Assembly (NCBI RefSeq): GCF_000429005.1
Contig: NZ_AUBA01000005.1
Span: 124,001-188,000 of the forward strand
DNA: 64,000 nucleotides
Direction of reading: 5' to 3'
From: Novosphingobium acidiphilum DSM 19966
GTDB lineage: Bacteria; Pseudomonadota; Alphaproteobacteria; Sphingomonadales; Sphingomonadaceae
Under the pieces are notes generated by a model, which searched no databases, was not told where the DNA came from, and saw nothing but the letters and a program-made list of their open reading frames with translations. A program made the translations under genes and the position numbers. The first letter of the stretch is position 1. The number at the start of each line of letters is the position of its first letter. Shown here piece by piece: positions 44,171 to 52,766 of the stretch.

Positions 44171-46819
44171 ATGACCGGGGGAACACGCATCATCGCGCTG
44201 GATGGCGAAACATACGACGGCAGCTCTGCCGAAGCAGAGGGGCGACCGCTGCCGGCAGACCATGTGGTCCATGCAGATCAGCCGGATGGCACTACACCAG
44301 AGCTGGACAGCGCGTTCGCGCCCCAAGGGCCGTTGCGCTGGATCGTGCCGGGGCTTGCTGCAGTGCTGATCACCGGCTGGACCGTGTTGCTGGGCGTGGC
44401 GCGTGCGCCAGCCGTGCAGGCCGGTCTGAACGCCGACGGGCTGGTCAATCTGGTTACCGTTTGGGCGCTGCCGGTTATGCTGGTGCTGATGGGCGTGCTG
44501 ATCGCGCGCACCACCTTGCGCGATGCCACCCGCCATGCCGCGGTGATCCATGCGCTGTCCGAAGAAAGCCGCCTGCTTGAAACGCGGCTGCGCGCGATGA
44601 ACACCGAACTGTCGCTGGCGCGCGATTTCATCGCGGCCCAAAGCCGCGATCTCGAATCGCTTGGACGCATCGCGGTTGATCGCCTGTCGGGTTCGGCCGA
44701 ACGTCTGAAGGACGTCATCGCCGGACAGGGCAAGGACATGGACCATATCGGCACCGTGGCGGCCAAAGCGCTGGAAAACATCTCCACGCTGCGCACGCAC
44801 CTGCCGGTGATCAGCAATTCGGCCAAGGACGCCGCCAATGCGATCGCGCATGCCGGACGTACCGCCGACACACAGCTGGAAGACCTGATCAACGGGTTCA
44901 ACCGTCTCAACGAATTCGGCACGGCCAGCGGGCGCAAGGTCGAAGACGTGCGCACCGCCGTCGATGCCGCGCTTGACGCCTTTGCCACCGCGACCGAGCG
45001 CATCGGCCTGGCCGGCGAAGTGCGCCTGCGCGCGGTGATCGACGCGCTTGACGCGCAACGCCTGCGCATCGATGGCGAAGAAGTCGCGGCCCTGGCCGCA
45101 ATCCGCGCACGCGCCGATACGCTGGCCAGCGAATTGGCCGGGCAACGCGAAGTGATCGCCACCGCCGAAGAAGACAGCCTGGCTGCGCTGGCCGGGCGCA
45201 TCGCCGCGCTCGATGGCGATGTGCGCAAAGTGGCCGCATCGCTGGCGCGCGCCATCGAGGAAGTCGGCCGCGATCACGACCAGCTGGTGTCGGATTCGCG
45301 CGAACGTCTGCACCGGTTTGAGGAAAGCGCCGGATCGCTGGGCCGCGCGCTGGTCGACGAAGCCGCATCGGTCGATGACGCGATGGCCGTGCGCCGTCAT
45401 GCACTCGAAGCCGCGCTGACCGCCACTGCCGAACAATTTGCCGCGCGGCTCGATCAGCTCGACACCGCGATCGGTCAGCGCCGTGCCGCCATGGCCGCCG
45501 CCGCCGCCGACGCCGTCGACGCAATCGACACGCGCCTGGCCGAAGTCGACCGCACGATCGCCACCCGTCGCCAACAGCAGGCCGACGCGCTGGATAAAAT
45601 GGTCGCAACTTGCGACACGCTGGCCGCGCGCGTCACCGACTTTGCCACCACGATCGATGCGGGTACTGCCGCGGGATCACGCACGACCACGGTGATCGAC
45701 GCCGCGCTGACCACTTTGACCAGCCGATTGAACGCCGCGCGCAATGCATTGGGCGGCACCGACGAAACCATTGTCGGCCTGACCGACGCGGCGGTCCGCC
45801 TGCTCGAACTGATCGAAGCGGCCAGCGACCATACCCGCACCCAGATCCCCGAGGCCCTGCGCAGCGCGGTCGCCGGAATGGACGGCGTGGAACGCAGGGT
45901 GGTCGCGATGCGCGACACCCTGCGCGAGGCCGGCGATGCCGGCACGGCGCTGACCGGCGCGATCACCGACGCGGACACGCGGTTGGGATCGGTGCGCAAC
46001 GATATCGCCGCAATCCATGGCACGATCGAGGCGCACGCGCGCGAACACGAAACGCGCCTGACCACCTTGCGCGATATGCTGCGCGCAGCACAGGGGGAAA
46101 GCGATACGCTGACCGGATCGATCGAGCGGCGTCTGGCGGGCGCAATTGCCGAACTTGAAGCCGCGGCGCACAAGGCCGGGGCGGATCTTGGCACCACCAC
46201 CGCCGCCGAAATCAGCGCGATGGCCGCACGTTTTGGCGAAGAAACCAGCGCGGCACTGGCGCGTGTGGTGCAAGGTCGCGGCGCGCAGATGATCGCCCGG
46301 CTGGAAGAGGCGATGGACAGCGCGTCGAACTCGGCCCGCGAAACCGCGCTGCAGATGCGCGATCAACTGGCACGGATCGACGAATTGGCCGGCAATCTGG
46401 AAAACCGGGTCAACCATATCCGCGAACGCGCCGAGGAACAGGTCGACGGCGATTTTGCGCGGCGCACGGCATTGATCACCGAAAGCCTGAATTCGGCGGC
46501 CATCGATATATCGCGTATCCTGTCGGCCGAAGTGTCGGAATCGGCCTGGGCATCATATCTGCGCGGCGAGCGCGGCATTTTTACCCGCCGTGCGGTGTCT
46601 CTGCTGGATGCCGGCGACGTGCGCGCGGTGCAGCAACACTACGAAAACGACGAGGAATTCCGCGTTCACGTCAACCGCTACATCCACGATTTCGAAGCGA
46701 TGCTGCGCCAGCTGCTGTCCACCCGCGACGGCAATGCGCTGGGCGTGACGCTGCTGTCGTCGGATATGGGCAAGCTCTATGTCGCGCTGGCGCAAGGGAT
46801 CGAGCGGCTGCGCACCTGA
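44171..46819 (+). CDS. Large membrane-anchored coiled-coil protein
   Basis: This is an 882-residue protein. A short acidic N terminus is followed by two membrane helices (about 55-77 and 90-112). From residue 120 to 780 there is a nearly unbroken Ala/Asp/Glu/Arg heptad region, then a C-terminal globular part. The end (SESAWASYLRGERGIFTRRA, then HVNRYIHDFEAML and LLSSDMGKLYVALAQGIERLR) looks more conserved than the coil. I know such proteins from alphaproteobacteria only as hypothetical or ATPase-like. No Walker motif is visible. The ATG at 44171 is used. A TTG at 44153 is possible. It is divergent from the HPt-like gene (74 bases), so the two may share control. A scaffold or cell-envelope role is an inference. 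Confidence 0.75.
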   Translation: MTGGTRIIALDGETYDGSSAEAEGRPLPADHVVHADQPDGTTPELDSAFAPQGPLRWIVPGLAAVLITGWTVLLGVARAPAVQAGLNADGLVNLVTVWALPVMLVLMGVLIARTTLRDATRHAAVIHALSEESRLLETRLRAMNTELSLARDFIAAQSRDLESLGRIAVDRLSGSAERLKDVIAGQGKDMDHIGTVAAKALENISTLRTHLPVISNSAKDAANAIAHAGRTADTQLEDLINGFNRLNEFGTASGRKVEDVRTAVDAALDAFATATERIGLAGEVRLRAVIDALDAQRLRIDGEEVAALAAIRARADTLASELAGQREVIATAEEDSLAALAGRIAALDGDVRKVAASLARAIEEVGRDHDQLVSDSRERLHRFEESAGSLGRALVDEAASVDDAMAVRRHALEAALTATAEQFAARLDQLDTAIGQRRAAMAAAAADAVDAIDTRLAEVDRTIATRRQQQADALDKMVATCDTLAARVTDFATTIDAGTAAGSRTTTVIDAALTTLTSRLNAARNALGGTDETIVGLTDAAVRLLELIEAASDHTRTQIPEALRSAVAGMDGVERRVVAMRDTLREAGDAGTALTGAITDADTRLGSVRNDIAAIHGTIEAHAREHETRLTTLRDMLRAAQGESDTLTGSIERRLAGAIAELEAAAHKAGADLGTTTAAEISAMAARFGEETSAALARVVQGRGAQMIARLEEAMDSASNSARETALQMRDQLARIDELAGNLENRVNHIRERAEEQVDGDFARRTALITESLNSAAIDISRILSAEVSESAWASYLRGERGIFTRRAVSLLDAGDVRAVQQHYENDEEFRVHVNRYIHDFEAMLRQLLSTRDGNALGVTLLSSDMGKLYVALAQGIERLRT

Positions 46820-47719
46820 TCATTCCCAGAACGCCACGCAGCGGGTTTCGATCGAACTGCGGATCTGGGCATTGGCAAAGCTGGCGTCGTGAAACGCGGT
46901 GTGCGGGCAGCGCCAGGTGACCGAATGATCGCTGTCGTAGAATTTGAACAGCAGCACGTCGTCGCGCGTCATGTTCGAAAAATACCACCATGCATGGCCG
47001 GGGCGATACCGCAGGATCGTCGCCGCGATCATGTCGTCTTCCCCGGGCACCGGCGCGGTCAGCGCGTCGCCGGTGGGAAATTCATCGACCACGAACAGCG
47101 TGTTTGACGCCAGTTCGTCGCCTGCGATCGTGCGGCCATCCATCACTGCCAGCGGCCAGTCCTGCGGCGGAGGCGACCAGGTGCGCCATAACGAGCAACA
47201 GCAATGGCGTGAAAACCCCGCACCATCGGGTCGGTGGGCTGCATAAAGGCGCGCGCCGGCCGCGTGACCAGTGCGCGGGTTGTAATCGATATGGGCCTCG
47301 CCCGCCTGCGGCTGCAACCCGCCCTTGTGCTGATACCCGGCCACCTTTTGCCCCGCCAGCGCCGACAGATCGGCGGTCGTGCGCCGCATCCAGCCCTGCA
47401 CCGCGACAAAGCTGGCCCCGGTCAGCGTCTTGACCGCATCGGCCACCTCGCGCTCGTACACCGCGTCCACCTCGGCATTGTCGTTGAAGTTGCGGACCTT
47501 GGTCGGACACCGCGCGATCATGAAGCCGTGGCTGTCCAGCGCAAAGCGGTCGCGGATCGGCATGCCGTCGCGCACCAGCACAGGGTAATCGCGATAATCG
47601 CCGGTGTTGATCTCGGCCCCCTGGCTGACATAGCGCCGGGTGACGAATTCGCCTTCATCGAGATAACGGATCGTTGCGCGCGCCTCGCGTATGCCCGTCA
47701 GGTCTGCCGCATTCGCCAT
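46820..47719 (-). CDS. CmcJ/NvfI family oxidoreductase
   Basis: This is a 299-residue protein with the pattern of the CmcJ (cephamycin C 7-methoxylation partner) and fungal AsaB/NvfI hydroxylase group. AHIDYNPRTGHAAGARLYAA in the middle, SLWRTWSPPPQDWPLAVMDG, TLFVVDEFPTGD, WWYFSNMTRDDVLLFKFYDSD and the C-terminal PHTAFHDASFANAQIRSSIE are the family blocks. Related proteins are Fe(II)/2-oxoglutarate-like oxygenases that act on small molecules. The substrate here is unknown, and no biosynthetic cluster is around it. Its stop is directly back to back with that of the coiled-coil gene (TGATCA, 46817-46822). Confidence 0.8.
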   Translation of the reverse strand: MANAADLTGIREARATIRYLDEGEFVTRRYVSQGAEINTGDYRDYPVLVRDGMPIRDRFALDSHGFMIARCPTKVRNFNDNAEVDAVYEREVADAVKTLTGASFVAVQGWMRRTTADLSALAGQKVAGYQHKGGLQPQAGEAHIDYNPRTGHAAGARLYAAHRPDGAGFSRHCCCSLWRTWSPPPQDWPLAVMDGRTIAGDELASNTLFVVDEFPTGDALTAPVPGEDDMIAATILRYRPGHAWWYFSNMTRDDVLLFKFYDSDHSVTWRCPHTAFHDASFANAQIRSSIETRCVAFWE

Positions 47720-47804
47720 CGTATCCGCTCCGCCCTGGCTCCGGCATGGGACTCAGGTCGGGCGAAAATCTATCATTTGTTATGATATGCGCAAGACGCG
47801 CGGA

Positions 47805-48257
47805 TCACTTCGTGCGGGGTTGGTACAATTCGATGCGTGTGCCGTCGGGGTCCGCAATCCAGGCAAACCGGCCATAGGGATCGCTGTCATCGCGCTTGAT
47901 CACCACAACCCCATGCGCACTCAGCCGCGCCAGAAAGGCATCGAGATCGTCCACTGCAAAATTGAGCATCATGTCGCGCGGGTTGGGGCCGAAATAGTCG
48001 GTGCCTTGCGGAAAAGCGTTCCACACCACCACGTCGGGATGGCCCGGCGCGTCATAGCGCAGCATGGCCCCACCCCACGCCTCGACCTTGATCCCCAGCA
48101 CATCGCGATACCACGCGGCCAGGGCTTTGGGATCCTTGCTGCGCACGAAGACGCCACCGATGCCGGTGATGTGACCTGCGGGTTCGGCGTGAACAGACGA
48201 CGACATCATGCACACCCCCATCATGATCGACAGCCGGAACAGGCGCGCACGTGTCAT
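47805..48257 (-). CDS. VOC (glyoxalase/bleomycin-resistance) family protein, possibly exported
   Basis: This is a 150-residue protein with one VOC domain: GIGGVFVRSKDPKALAAWYR at the start, VVVWNAFPQGTDYFGP in the middle, and YGRFAWIADPDGTRIELYQP at the end, where Glu is a usual metal ligand. The N terminus (MTRARLFRLSIMMGVCMMSSSVHAEP) looks like a signal peptide with cleavage after HAE or VHA, which is rare for this family. In-frame ATGs at the MMSSSV position would remove it. Each start has a weak purine-rich site upstream. The substrate is unknown. Confidence 0.8.
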   Translation of the reverse strand: MTRARLFRLSIMMGVCMMSSSVHAEPAGHITGIGGVFVRSKDPKALAAWYRDVLGIKVEAWGGAMLRYDAPGHPDVVVWNAFPQGTDYFGPNPRDMMLNFAVDDLDAFLARLSAHGVVVIKRDDSDPYGRFAWIADPDGTRIELYQPRTK

Positions 48258-48326
48258 GGGCCAGCCCCTGATGCAAGCGAGGATGACAGAATATGGGACC
48301 CGCCGCGTTGCGTCAACGCCGCATGC

Positions 48327-48362
48327 AAAAGGGGCGATGGCTCATCACCATCGCCCCCTTTG
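48327..48362 (-). terminator. Terminator after pnp
   Basis: On the minus strand GGGGCGATGG and CCATCGCCCC form a 10-bp stem with a 7-base loop, flanked by A- and T-runs (TTTT after the hairpin). It begins about 26 bases after the pnp stop. It could work in both directions. Confidence 0.85.
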
Positions 48363-48388
48363 TCAAACGTTGCGCAAGTGGTGAACGA

Positions 48389-50701
48389 TCAGTCGTCCGA
48401 CTTCAGAAAAGCCGGCAGGTGATCGGGCGCCGGGCCATCGTCGCGGTCGGGACGCGGCGCGCGCGGGCCGCGATCGTCGCCACGGCCACGGCCGCCGCCA
48501 CGATCGTTGCGGGGTCCGCGACGGTCGCCGCGATCGCCACGGTCGGGGCGATCGCCACGTTCGGGGCGGTCACCACGGGGTTCGCGTGCCGGACGGGTGT
48601 CTTCCAGTTCGGCACCGGTTTCCTGATCGACCAGGCGCATCGACAGGCGGACTTTGCCGCGCGGGTCGATTTCGAGCACCTTGACCTTGACTTCCTGGCC
48701 TTCCTTGACGACGTCGCCCGGCTTTTCCACGCGCTCGTTGCGCATTTCCGACACGTGCACCAGGCCGTCCTTGCCGCCCATGAAGTTCACAAAGGCGCCG
48801 AAATCAACGATGTTGACGACCTTGCCGTTGTAGACTTTGCCGACTTCGGCTTCTTCGGTGATGCCCAGGATCCACTGACGCGCAGCTTCGATCTGGGTCA
48901 GGTCGGACGACGAGATCTTGATCAGGCCTTCATCGTCGATGTCGACCTTGGCGCCGGTGGTGGCGACGATCTCGCGGATCACCTTGCCGCCGGTGCCGAT
49001 CACGTCACGGATCTTCGATTTGTCGATCTGCAGCGTTTCGATCCGCGGCGCATGCGCCGACAGTTCGCCACGGACTTCGCCCAGCGCCTTGGTCATTTCG
49101 CCCAGGATATGCGCGCGGCCTTCCTTGGCCTGTGCCAGGGCAGCGCGGAAGATTTCCTCGGTGATCCCGGCGACCTTGATGTCCATCTGCATCGTGGTGA
49201 TGCCTTCGCTGGTCCCGGCCACCTTGAAGTCCATGTCGCCCAGGTGATCTTCGTCACCCAGGATGTCGGACAGCACGGTGAATTCGTCGCCTTCAAGGAT
49301 CAGCCCCATGGCAATGCCCGAAACCGGACGTGCCAGCGGAACGCCCGCATCCATCATCGACAGCGAACCGCCGCAGACCGTCGCCATCGACGACGAACCG
49401 TTGGATTCGGTGATGTCCGACAGGACGCGGATGGTATAGGGGAAATCTTCCTTCGACGGCAGCACCGGGTTCAGCGCACGCCATGCCAGCTTGCCATGGC
49501 CAACTTCACGACGACCGGGGGCACCGAAACGGCCAACTTCGCCAACCGAATAGGGCGGGAAGTTATAGTGCAGCATGAACCGCTGATACGACAGGCCATC
49601 CAGGCCGTCGATCATCTGTTCAGCATCCTTGGTGCCAAGCGTGGTGGTGCAGATCGACTGCGTTTCGCCGCGTGTGAACAGCGCCGAACCATGCGTGCGC
49701 GGCAGGAAACCCACCATCGCTTCGATCGGGCGGATCTGCGTCACGGTGCGGCCATCGATGCGCTGACCATCCTTGAGAATGGCGGTACGCACGATGTCGG
49801 CTTCGACCTTTTTCAGGGTCTTGATCGCCACCATCCGGGTCTGCGGGGCTTCGTCGGCATAGGCCGCCTTGGCCTTGTCGCGCGCGGCATTGAGCGCATC
49901 CGAACGCGCCGACTTGTTGGTCAGCTTGTAGGCAGCGGCAATGTCCTTGCCGACCAGCTTCTTGAGCTTGGCCTTGATGTCGGCGGTGTTGTCCGACAGA
50001 TCGATATCCCAGGGATCTTTCGCGGCCTTTTCAGCCAGGTCGATGATCGCGTTGATGACCTTGCGGATTTCCGCATGGGCAAACAGCACGCCGCCCAGCA
50101 TGACGTCTTCGCTCAGTTCCTTGGCTTCGGATTCGACCATCATCACCGCGTTGCCGGTGGCGGCCACGACCAGATCGAGCTGGCCTTCCTTGACCTGACC
50201 CAGCGACGGGTTGAGCTGGTATTCGCCATCCTTGAAACCGACGCGCGCGGCACCGATCGGGCCCATGAACGGGACGCCCGAAATGGTCAGCGCGGCCGAG
50301 GCAGCAATCATTGCCACGACATCGGGTTCGGTTTCGCCGTCATAGCTCAGAACCTGGCAAATGACGTTGATTTCGTTGTAGAAACCTTCGGGGAACAGCG
50401 GCCGCACGGGGCGGTCGATCAGGCGCGAAACCAGCGTTTCCTTTTCGGTGGCGCCACGTTCCCGCTTGAAGAAGCCACCCGGAATACGACCGGCGGCGGA
50501 AAACTTTTCCTGGTAATGGACGGTCAGGGGGAAGAAGTCCTGCCCTTCCTTGACCGATTTGGCGGCCGTGACAGCGCACAGCACCACGGTTTCGCCATAT
50601 GTGGCAAGGACCGCCCCGTCAGCCTGACGGGCAATGCGGCCGGTTTCCAGAGTGAGGGTTTTTCCGCCCCATTCCAGTGATACGGTCTTGACGTCGAACA
50701 T
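48389..50701 (-). CDS. pnp: Polynucleotide phosphorylase
   Basis: This is a 770-residue 3'-5' exoribonuclease of RNA decay. It has two RNase PH domains (RPLFPEGFYNEINVICQVLS, GRREVGHGKLAWRAL), then KH (IGTGGKVIREIVATTGAKVDI, about 560) and S1 (GKVYNGKVVNIVDFGAFVNF, about 620). The C-terminal tail after about residue 700 is a low-complexity Arg/Gly/Asp-rich stretch (DRPERGDRPDRGDRGDRRGP) ending LPAFLKSDD. The tail is likely unstructured, and in related bacteria this region binds RNase E or RNA. It is the last gene of the block, after rpsO. Confidence 0.97.
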   Translation of the reverse strand: MFDVKTVSLEWGGKTLTLETGRIARQADGAVLATYGETVVLCAVTAAKSVKEGQDFFPLTVHYQEKFSAAGRIPGGFFKRERGATEKETLVSRLIDRPVRPLFPEGFYNEINVICQVLSYDGETEPDVVAMIAASAALTISGVPFMGPIGAARVGFKDGEYQLNPSLGQVKEGQLDLVVAATGNAVMMVESEAKELSEDVMLGGVLFAHAEIRKVINAIIDLAEKAAKDPWDIDLSDNTADIKAKLKKLVGKDIAAAYKLTNKSARSDALNAARDKAKAAYADEAPQTRMVAIKTLKKVEADIVRTAILKDGQRIDGRTVTQIRPIEAMVGFLPRTHGSALFTRGETQSICTTTLGTKDAEQMIDGLDGLSYQRFMLHYNFPPYSVGEVGRFGAPGRREVGHGKLAWRALNPVLPSKEDFPYTIRVLSDITESNGSSSMATVCGGSLSMMDAGVPLARPVSGIAMGLILEGDEFTVLSDILGDEDHLGDMDFKVAGTSEGITTMQMDIKVAGITEEIFRAALAQAKEGRAHILGEMTKALGEVRGELSAHAPRIETLQIDKSKIRDVIGTGGKVIREIVATTGAKVDIDDEGLIKISSSDLTQIEAARQWILGITEEAEVGKVYNGKVVNIVDFGAFVNFMGGKDGLVHVSEMRNERVEKPGDVVKEGQEVKVKVLEIDPRGKVRLSMRLVDQETGAELEDTRPAREPRGDRPERGDRPDRGDRGDRRGPRNDRGGGRGRGDDRGPRAPRPDRDDGPAPDHLPAFLKSDD

Positions 50702-50833
50702 CGTTTTTCCTTCAGCCCGCGAAAGGCCCTATTGCCGCGCGGGATTTGCTTGCCGGGGGTTCCGTCCCGGTCCGGTGTGGGGCTTGATCTCACCCCATGG
50801 GCTTGCTGCCGAATTGCAGACCGCCCGGATGCG

Positions 50834-50860
50834 AAAAGCGGCCCACGTGGGGCCGCTTTT
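50834..50860 (-). terminator. Terminator between rpsO and pnp
   Basis: AAAAGCGGCCC and GGGCCGCTTTT form an 11-bp stem with a tiny loop, just 4 bases after the rpsO stop on the minus strand. It ends in TTTT. The same element is a typical RNase III and attenuation site between rpsO and pnp. About 130 bases then lead to the pnp start. Confidence 0.85.
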
Positions 50861-50864
50861 GCGT

Positions 50865-51134
50865 TTACTTGCGCAGACCCAGCTTCTGGATCAGGGCGTT
50901 GTAGCGTTCGACATCCTTTTTCTTCAGATAATCGAGCAGGCTGCGACGCTTGTTGACCATCTGCAAAAGGCCACGGCGCGAATGGTTGTCCTTGTGGTGG
51001 ATCTTGAAGTGTTCGGTCAGGTTGACAATGCGCTCGGTCAGGATGGCGACCTGTACTTCCGGCGAACCGGTATCGCCTTCGATGCGGGCGTTGTCGACGA
51101 TGATCGTCTGCTTCTTTTCAGCGGTAACCGACAT
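50865..51134 (-). CDS. rpsO: 30S ribosomal protein S15
   Basis: This is an 89-residue ribosomal protein that starts MSVTAEKKQTIIVDNARIEG, followed by DTGSPEVQVAILTERIVNLTEH, KIHHKDNHSRRGLLQMVNKR and LLDYLKKKDVERYNALIQKL. Length and all conserved positions are normal. The start at 51134 is the standard one. It follows truB with only 7 bases between. Confidence 0.98.
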   Translation of the reverse strand: MSVTAEKKQTIIVDNARIEGDTGSPEVQVAILTERIVNLTEHFKIHHKDNHSRRGLLQMVNKRRSLLDYLKKKDVERYNALIQKLGLRK

Positions 51135-51141
51135 GAACTCT

Positions 51142-52059
51142 TCACTCCGCGACATCGGGAAAATTGAAACCCCGTTCGACGCGCATGGCGCCATCCGCAA
51201 GTGCCACCAGCGCCACCGGAACCATGCCGGATCGCGCAAGCCACAGCCCGTCGGATTGGGGCAACCCCGTCAGAACGCGGCCCTGGCGGACCGCCCTTGC
51301 CTGTTCGGGGTCGAGGTCAAGAGCCGGGATGTCGTCCAGCCCTGCCTCCAACGGCAAGATCATCAGTTCAAGGCTTGCGCCCTTAGCGATCGCGTCCAAA
51401 TTGTCCAGCGAAATCGCCTGCGCCAGGGCAAACGGCCCTGCCCGCACGCGTCGCAACATCGTCACATGGCCGACCGTGCCCAGCGCCAAGGCAATATCGC
51501 GCGCCAGGCTGCGCACATACGTGCCCTTGGACACGGTGACGGTCAGCGTTGCGGTGCGTTCATCGTCGACCTGCGCTTCGTGGATCGCCCCCCAGTGCAG
51601 GATCGTCACCGTACGCGTCGGCATGTCGATATCTTCGCCGTCGCGTGCCCGGTCATAGGCGCGACGCCCGTCGATCAAGATCGCCGAATAGGCGGGCGGC
51701 ACCTGTTCGATCACGCCGGTGAAGCGTTCGGCCACGACCCTGGCCACCGCACCGGGTTCGGGTTGGACCGGGCTGGTCGCGATGACCTGCCCCTCCCGAT
51801 CGAGCGTGTCGGTCTGCCGCCCAAACTGCACGGTAAAGTCATAGGTCTTGGTCGCATCGAGCATGCGCCCGGCCAGTTTGGTGGCTTCGCCCAGCGCGAT
51901 CGGCAGGACACCCGTGGCGAGCGGATCAAGCGTGCCGCCATGGCCGACTTTGGCCTTGCCGTGCCCGCCCTGGCGCAGCGCGCGCTTGACCGCAGAAACC
52001 GCCTGTGTCGATCCCAGTCCCAGCGGTTTGTCGAGCACGATCCAGCCGTGCACGCTCAT
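51142..52059 (-). CDS. truB: tRNA pseudouridine-55 synthase
   Basis: This is a 305-residue enzyme that makes pseudouridine 55 in tRNA T loops. Motifs are GWIVLDKPLGLGSTQAV, VGHGGTLDPLATGVLPIALG (catalytic Asp), KTYDFTVQFGRQTDTLDREG, and SKGTYVRSLARDIALALGTVGHV. The start MSVHGWIVLDKP at 52059 overlaps the stop of the M50 protease gene (ATGA). The reading frame continues upstream but that is a shadow. Confidence 0.97.
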   Translation of the reverse strand: MSVHGWIVLDKPLGLGSTQAVSAVKRALRQGGHGKAKVGHGGTLDPLATGVLPIALGEATKLAGRMLDATKTYDFTVQFGRQTDTLDREGQVIATSPVQPEPGAVARVVAERFTGVIEQVPPAYSAILIDGRRAYDRARDGEDIDMPTRTVTILHWGAIHEAQVDDERTATLTVTVSKGTYVRSLARDIALALGTVGHVTMLRRVRAGPFALAQAISLDNLDAIAKGASLELMILPLEAGLDDIPALDLDPEQARAVRQGRVLTGLPQSDGLWLARSGMVPVALVALADGAMRVERGFNFPDVAE

Positions 52060-52766
52060 GTCGTGGGCGCGCCTGCCGGCCCTGCCACCCAGGTGATAAA
52101 GCCGGCCAGGTGATCCAGCAGCCAGTCGCGCGGCGGCAGCAGCACATGGTCGATCAGATGCAGCGAAGGGAAAATCTGCGGCACGACCACCAGGATCACC
52201 AGCAGCACCATGATGCCATAAGGTTCGATCCGGTCGAGCAGCCGCGCGCCCGACCATGGCAGAATGCCGCGCAGCACACGCGATCCGTCGAATGGCGGGA
52301 TGGGCAGCAGGTTGAACAGGCCCAGCGAACAGTTGAACAAAATGAAATTGCCCAGATTGCGCAGCACAAACATTGCAATCGGCCCCGGCACACCGCCCGG
52401 ACCAATCGCCCTGATCATCAGGCCGATCGCCACCGCACTCAACGCCGCGAGCACGAAATTGCTGGCCGGGCCGGCGGCACCGACCAGCGCCATATCGCGC
52501 TTGGGATTGCGCAGGCGGGCGTAATCGACCGGCACCGGCTTGGCCCAGCCGAACACCGGCATATGCGCCAGCGCCAGCATGCCGGGCAGCACGATCGTCC
52601 CGAACGGATCGACATGGCGCAGCGGATTGAGGCTGAGCCGCCCGCGCTCTGCCGCGGTGTGATCGCCCAGCATGCGCGCGACCATGCCGTGTGCGACTTC
52701 GTGGAACACGATCGCAAAAATCAGCGGCAGGATGATGGTTGCCGCTTCGTACAGGGAAGAATTCAT
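52056..52766 (-). CDS. Site-2 protease family (M50) membrane metallopeptidase
   Basis: This is a 236-residue membrane protein. The zinc motif HEVAH (His22, Glu23, His26) sits in the first helix. The third ligand is in NLLPIPPFDGSRVLRG (Asp about residue 169), a classic S2P pair. There are about five or six helices and no PDZ domain. This size and form is the SpoIVFB/Rv-type minimal S2P. The start at 52766 is set by its ATGA overlap with the GNAT gene stop. Intramembrane cleavage of a regulator is likely, with unknown target. Confidence 0.9.
   Translation of the reverse strand: MNSSLYEAATIILPLIFAIVFHEVAHGMVARMLGDHTAAERGRLSLNPLRHVDPFGTIVLPGMLALAHMPVFGWAKPVPVDYARLRNPKRDMALVGAAGPASNFVLAALSAVAIGLMIRAIGPGGVPGPIAMFVLRNLGNFILFNCSLGLFNLLPIPPFDGSRVLRGILPWSGARLLDRIEPYGIMVLLVILVVVPQIFPSLHLIDHVLLPPRDWLLDHLAGFITWVAGPAGAPTT

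Noticed and set aside
48293..50680. A 795-codon plus-strand frame.
   Set aside because: It is antisense to pnp. Its repeats simply mirror the PNPase tail.
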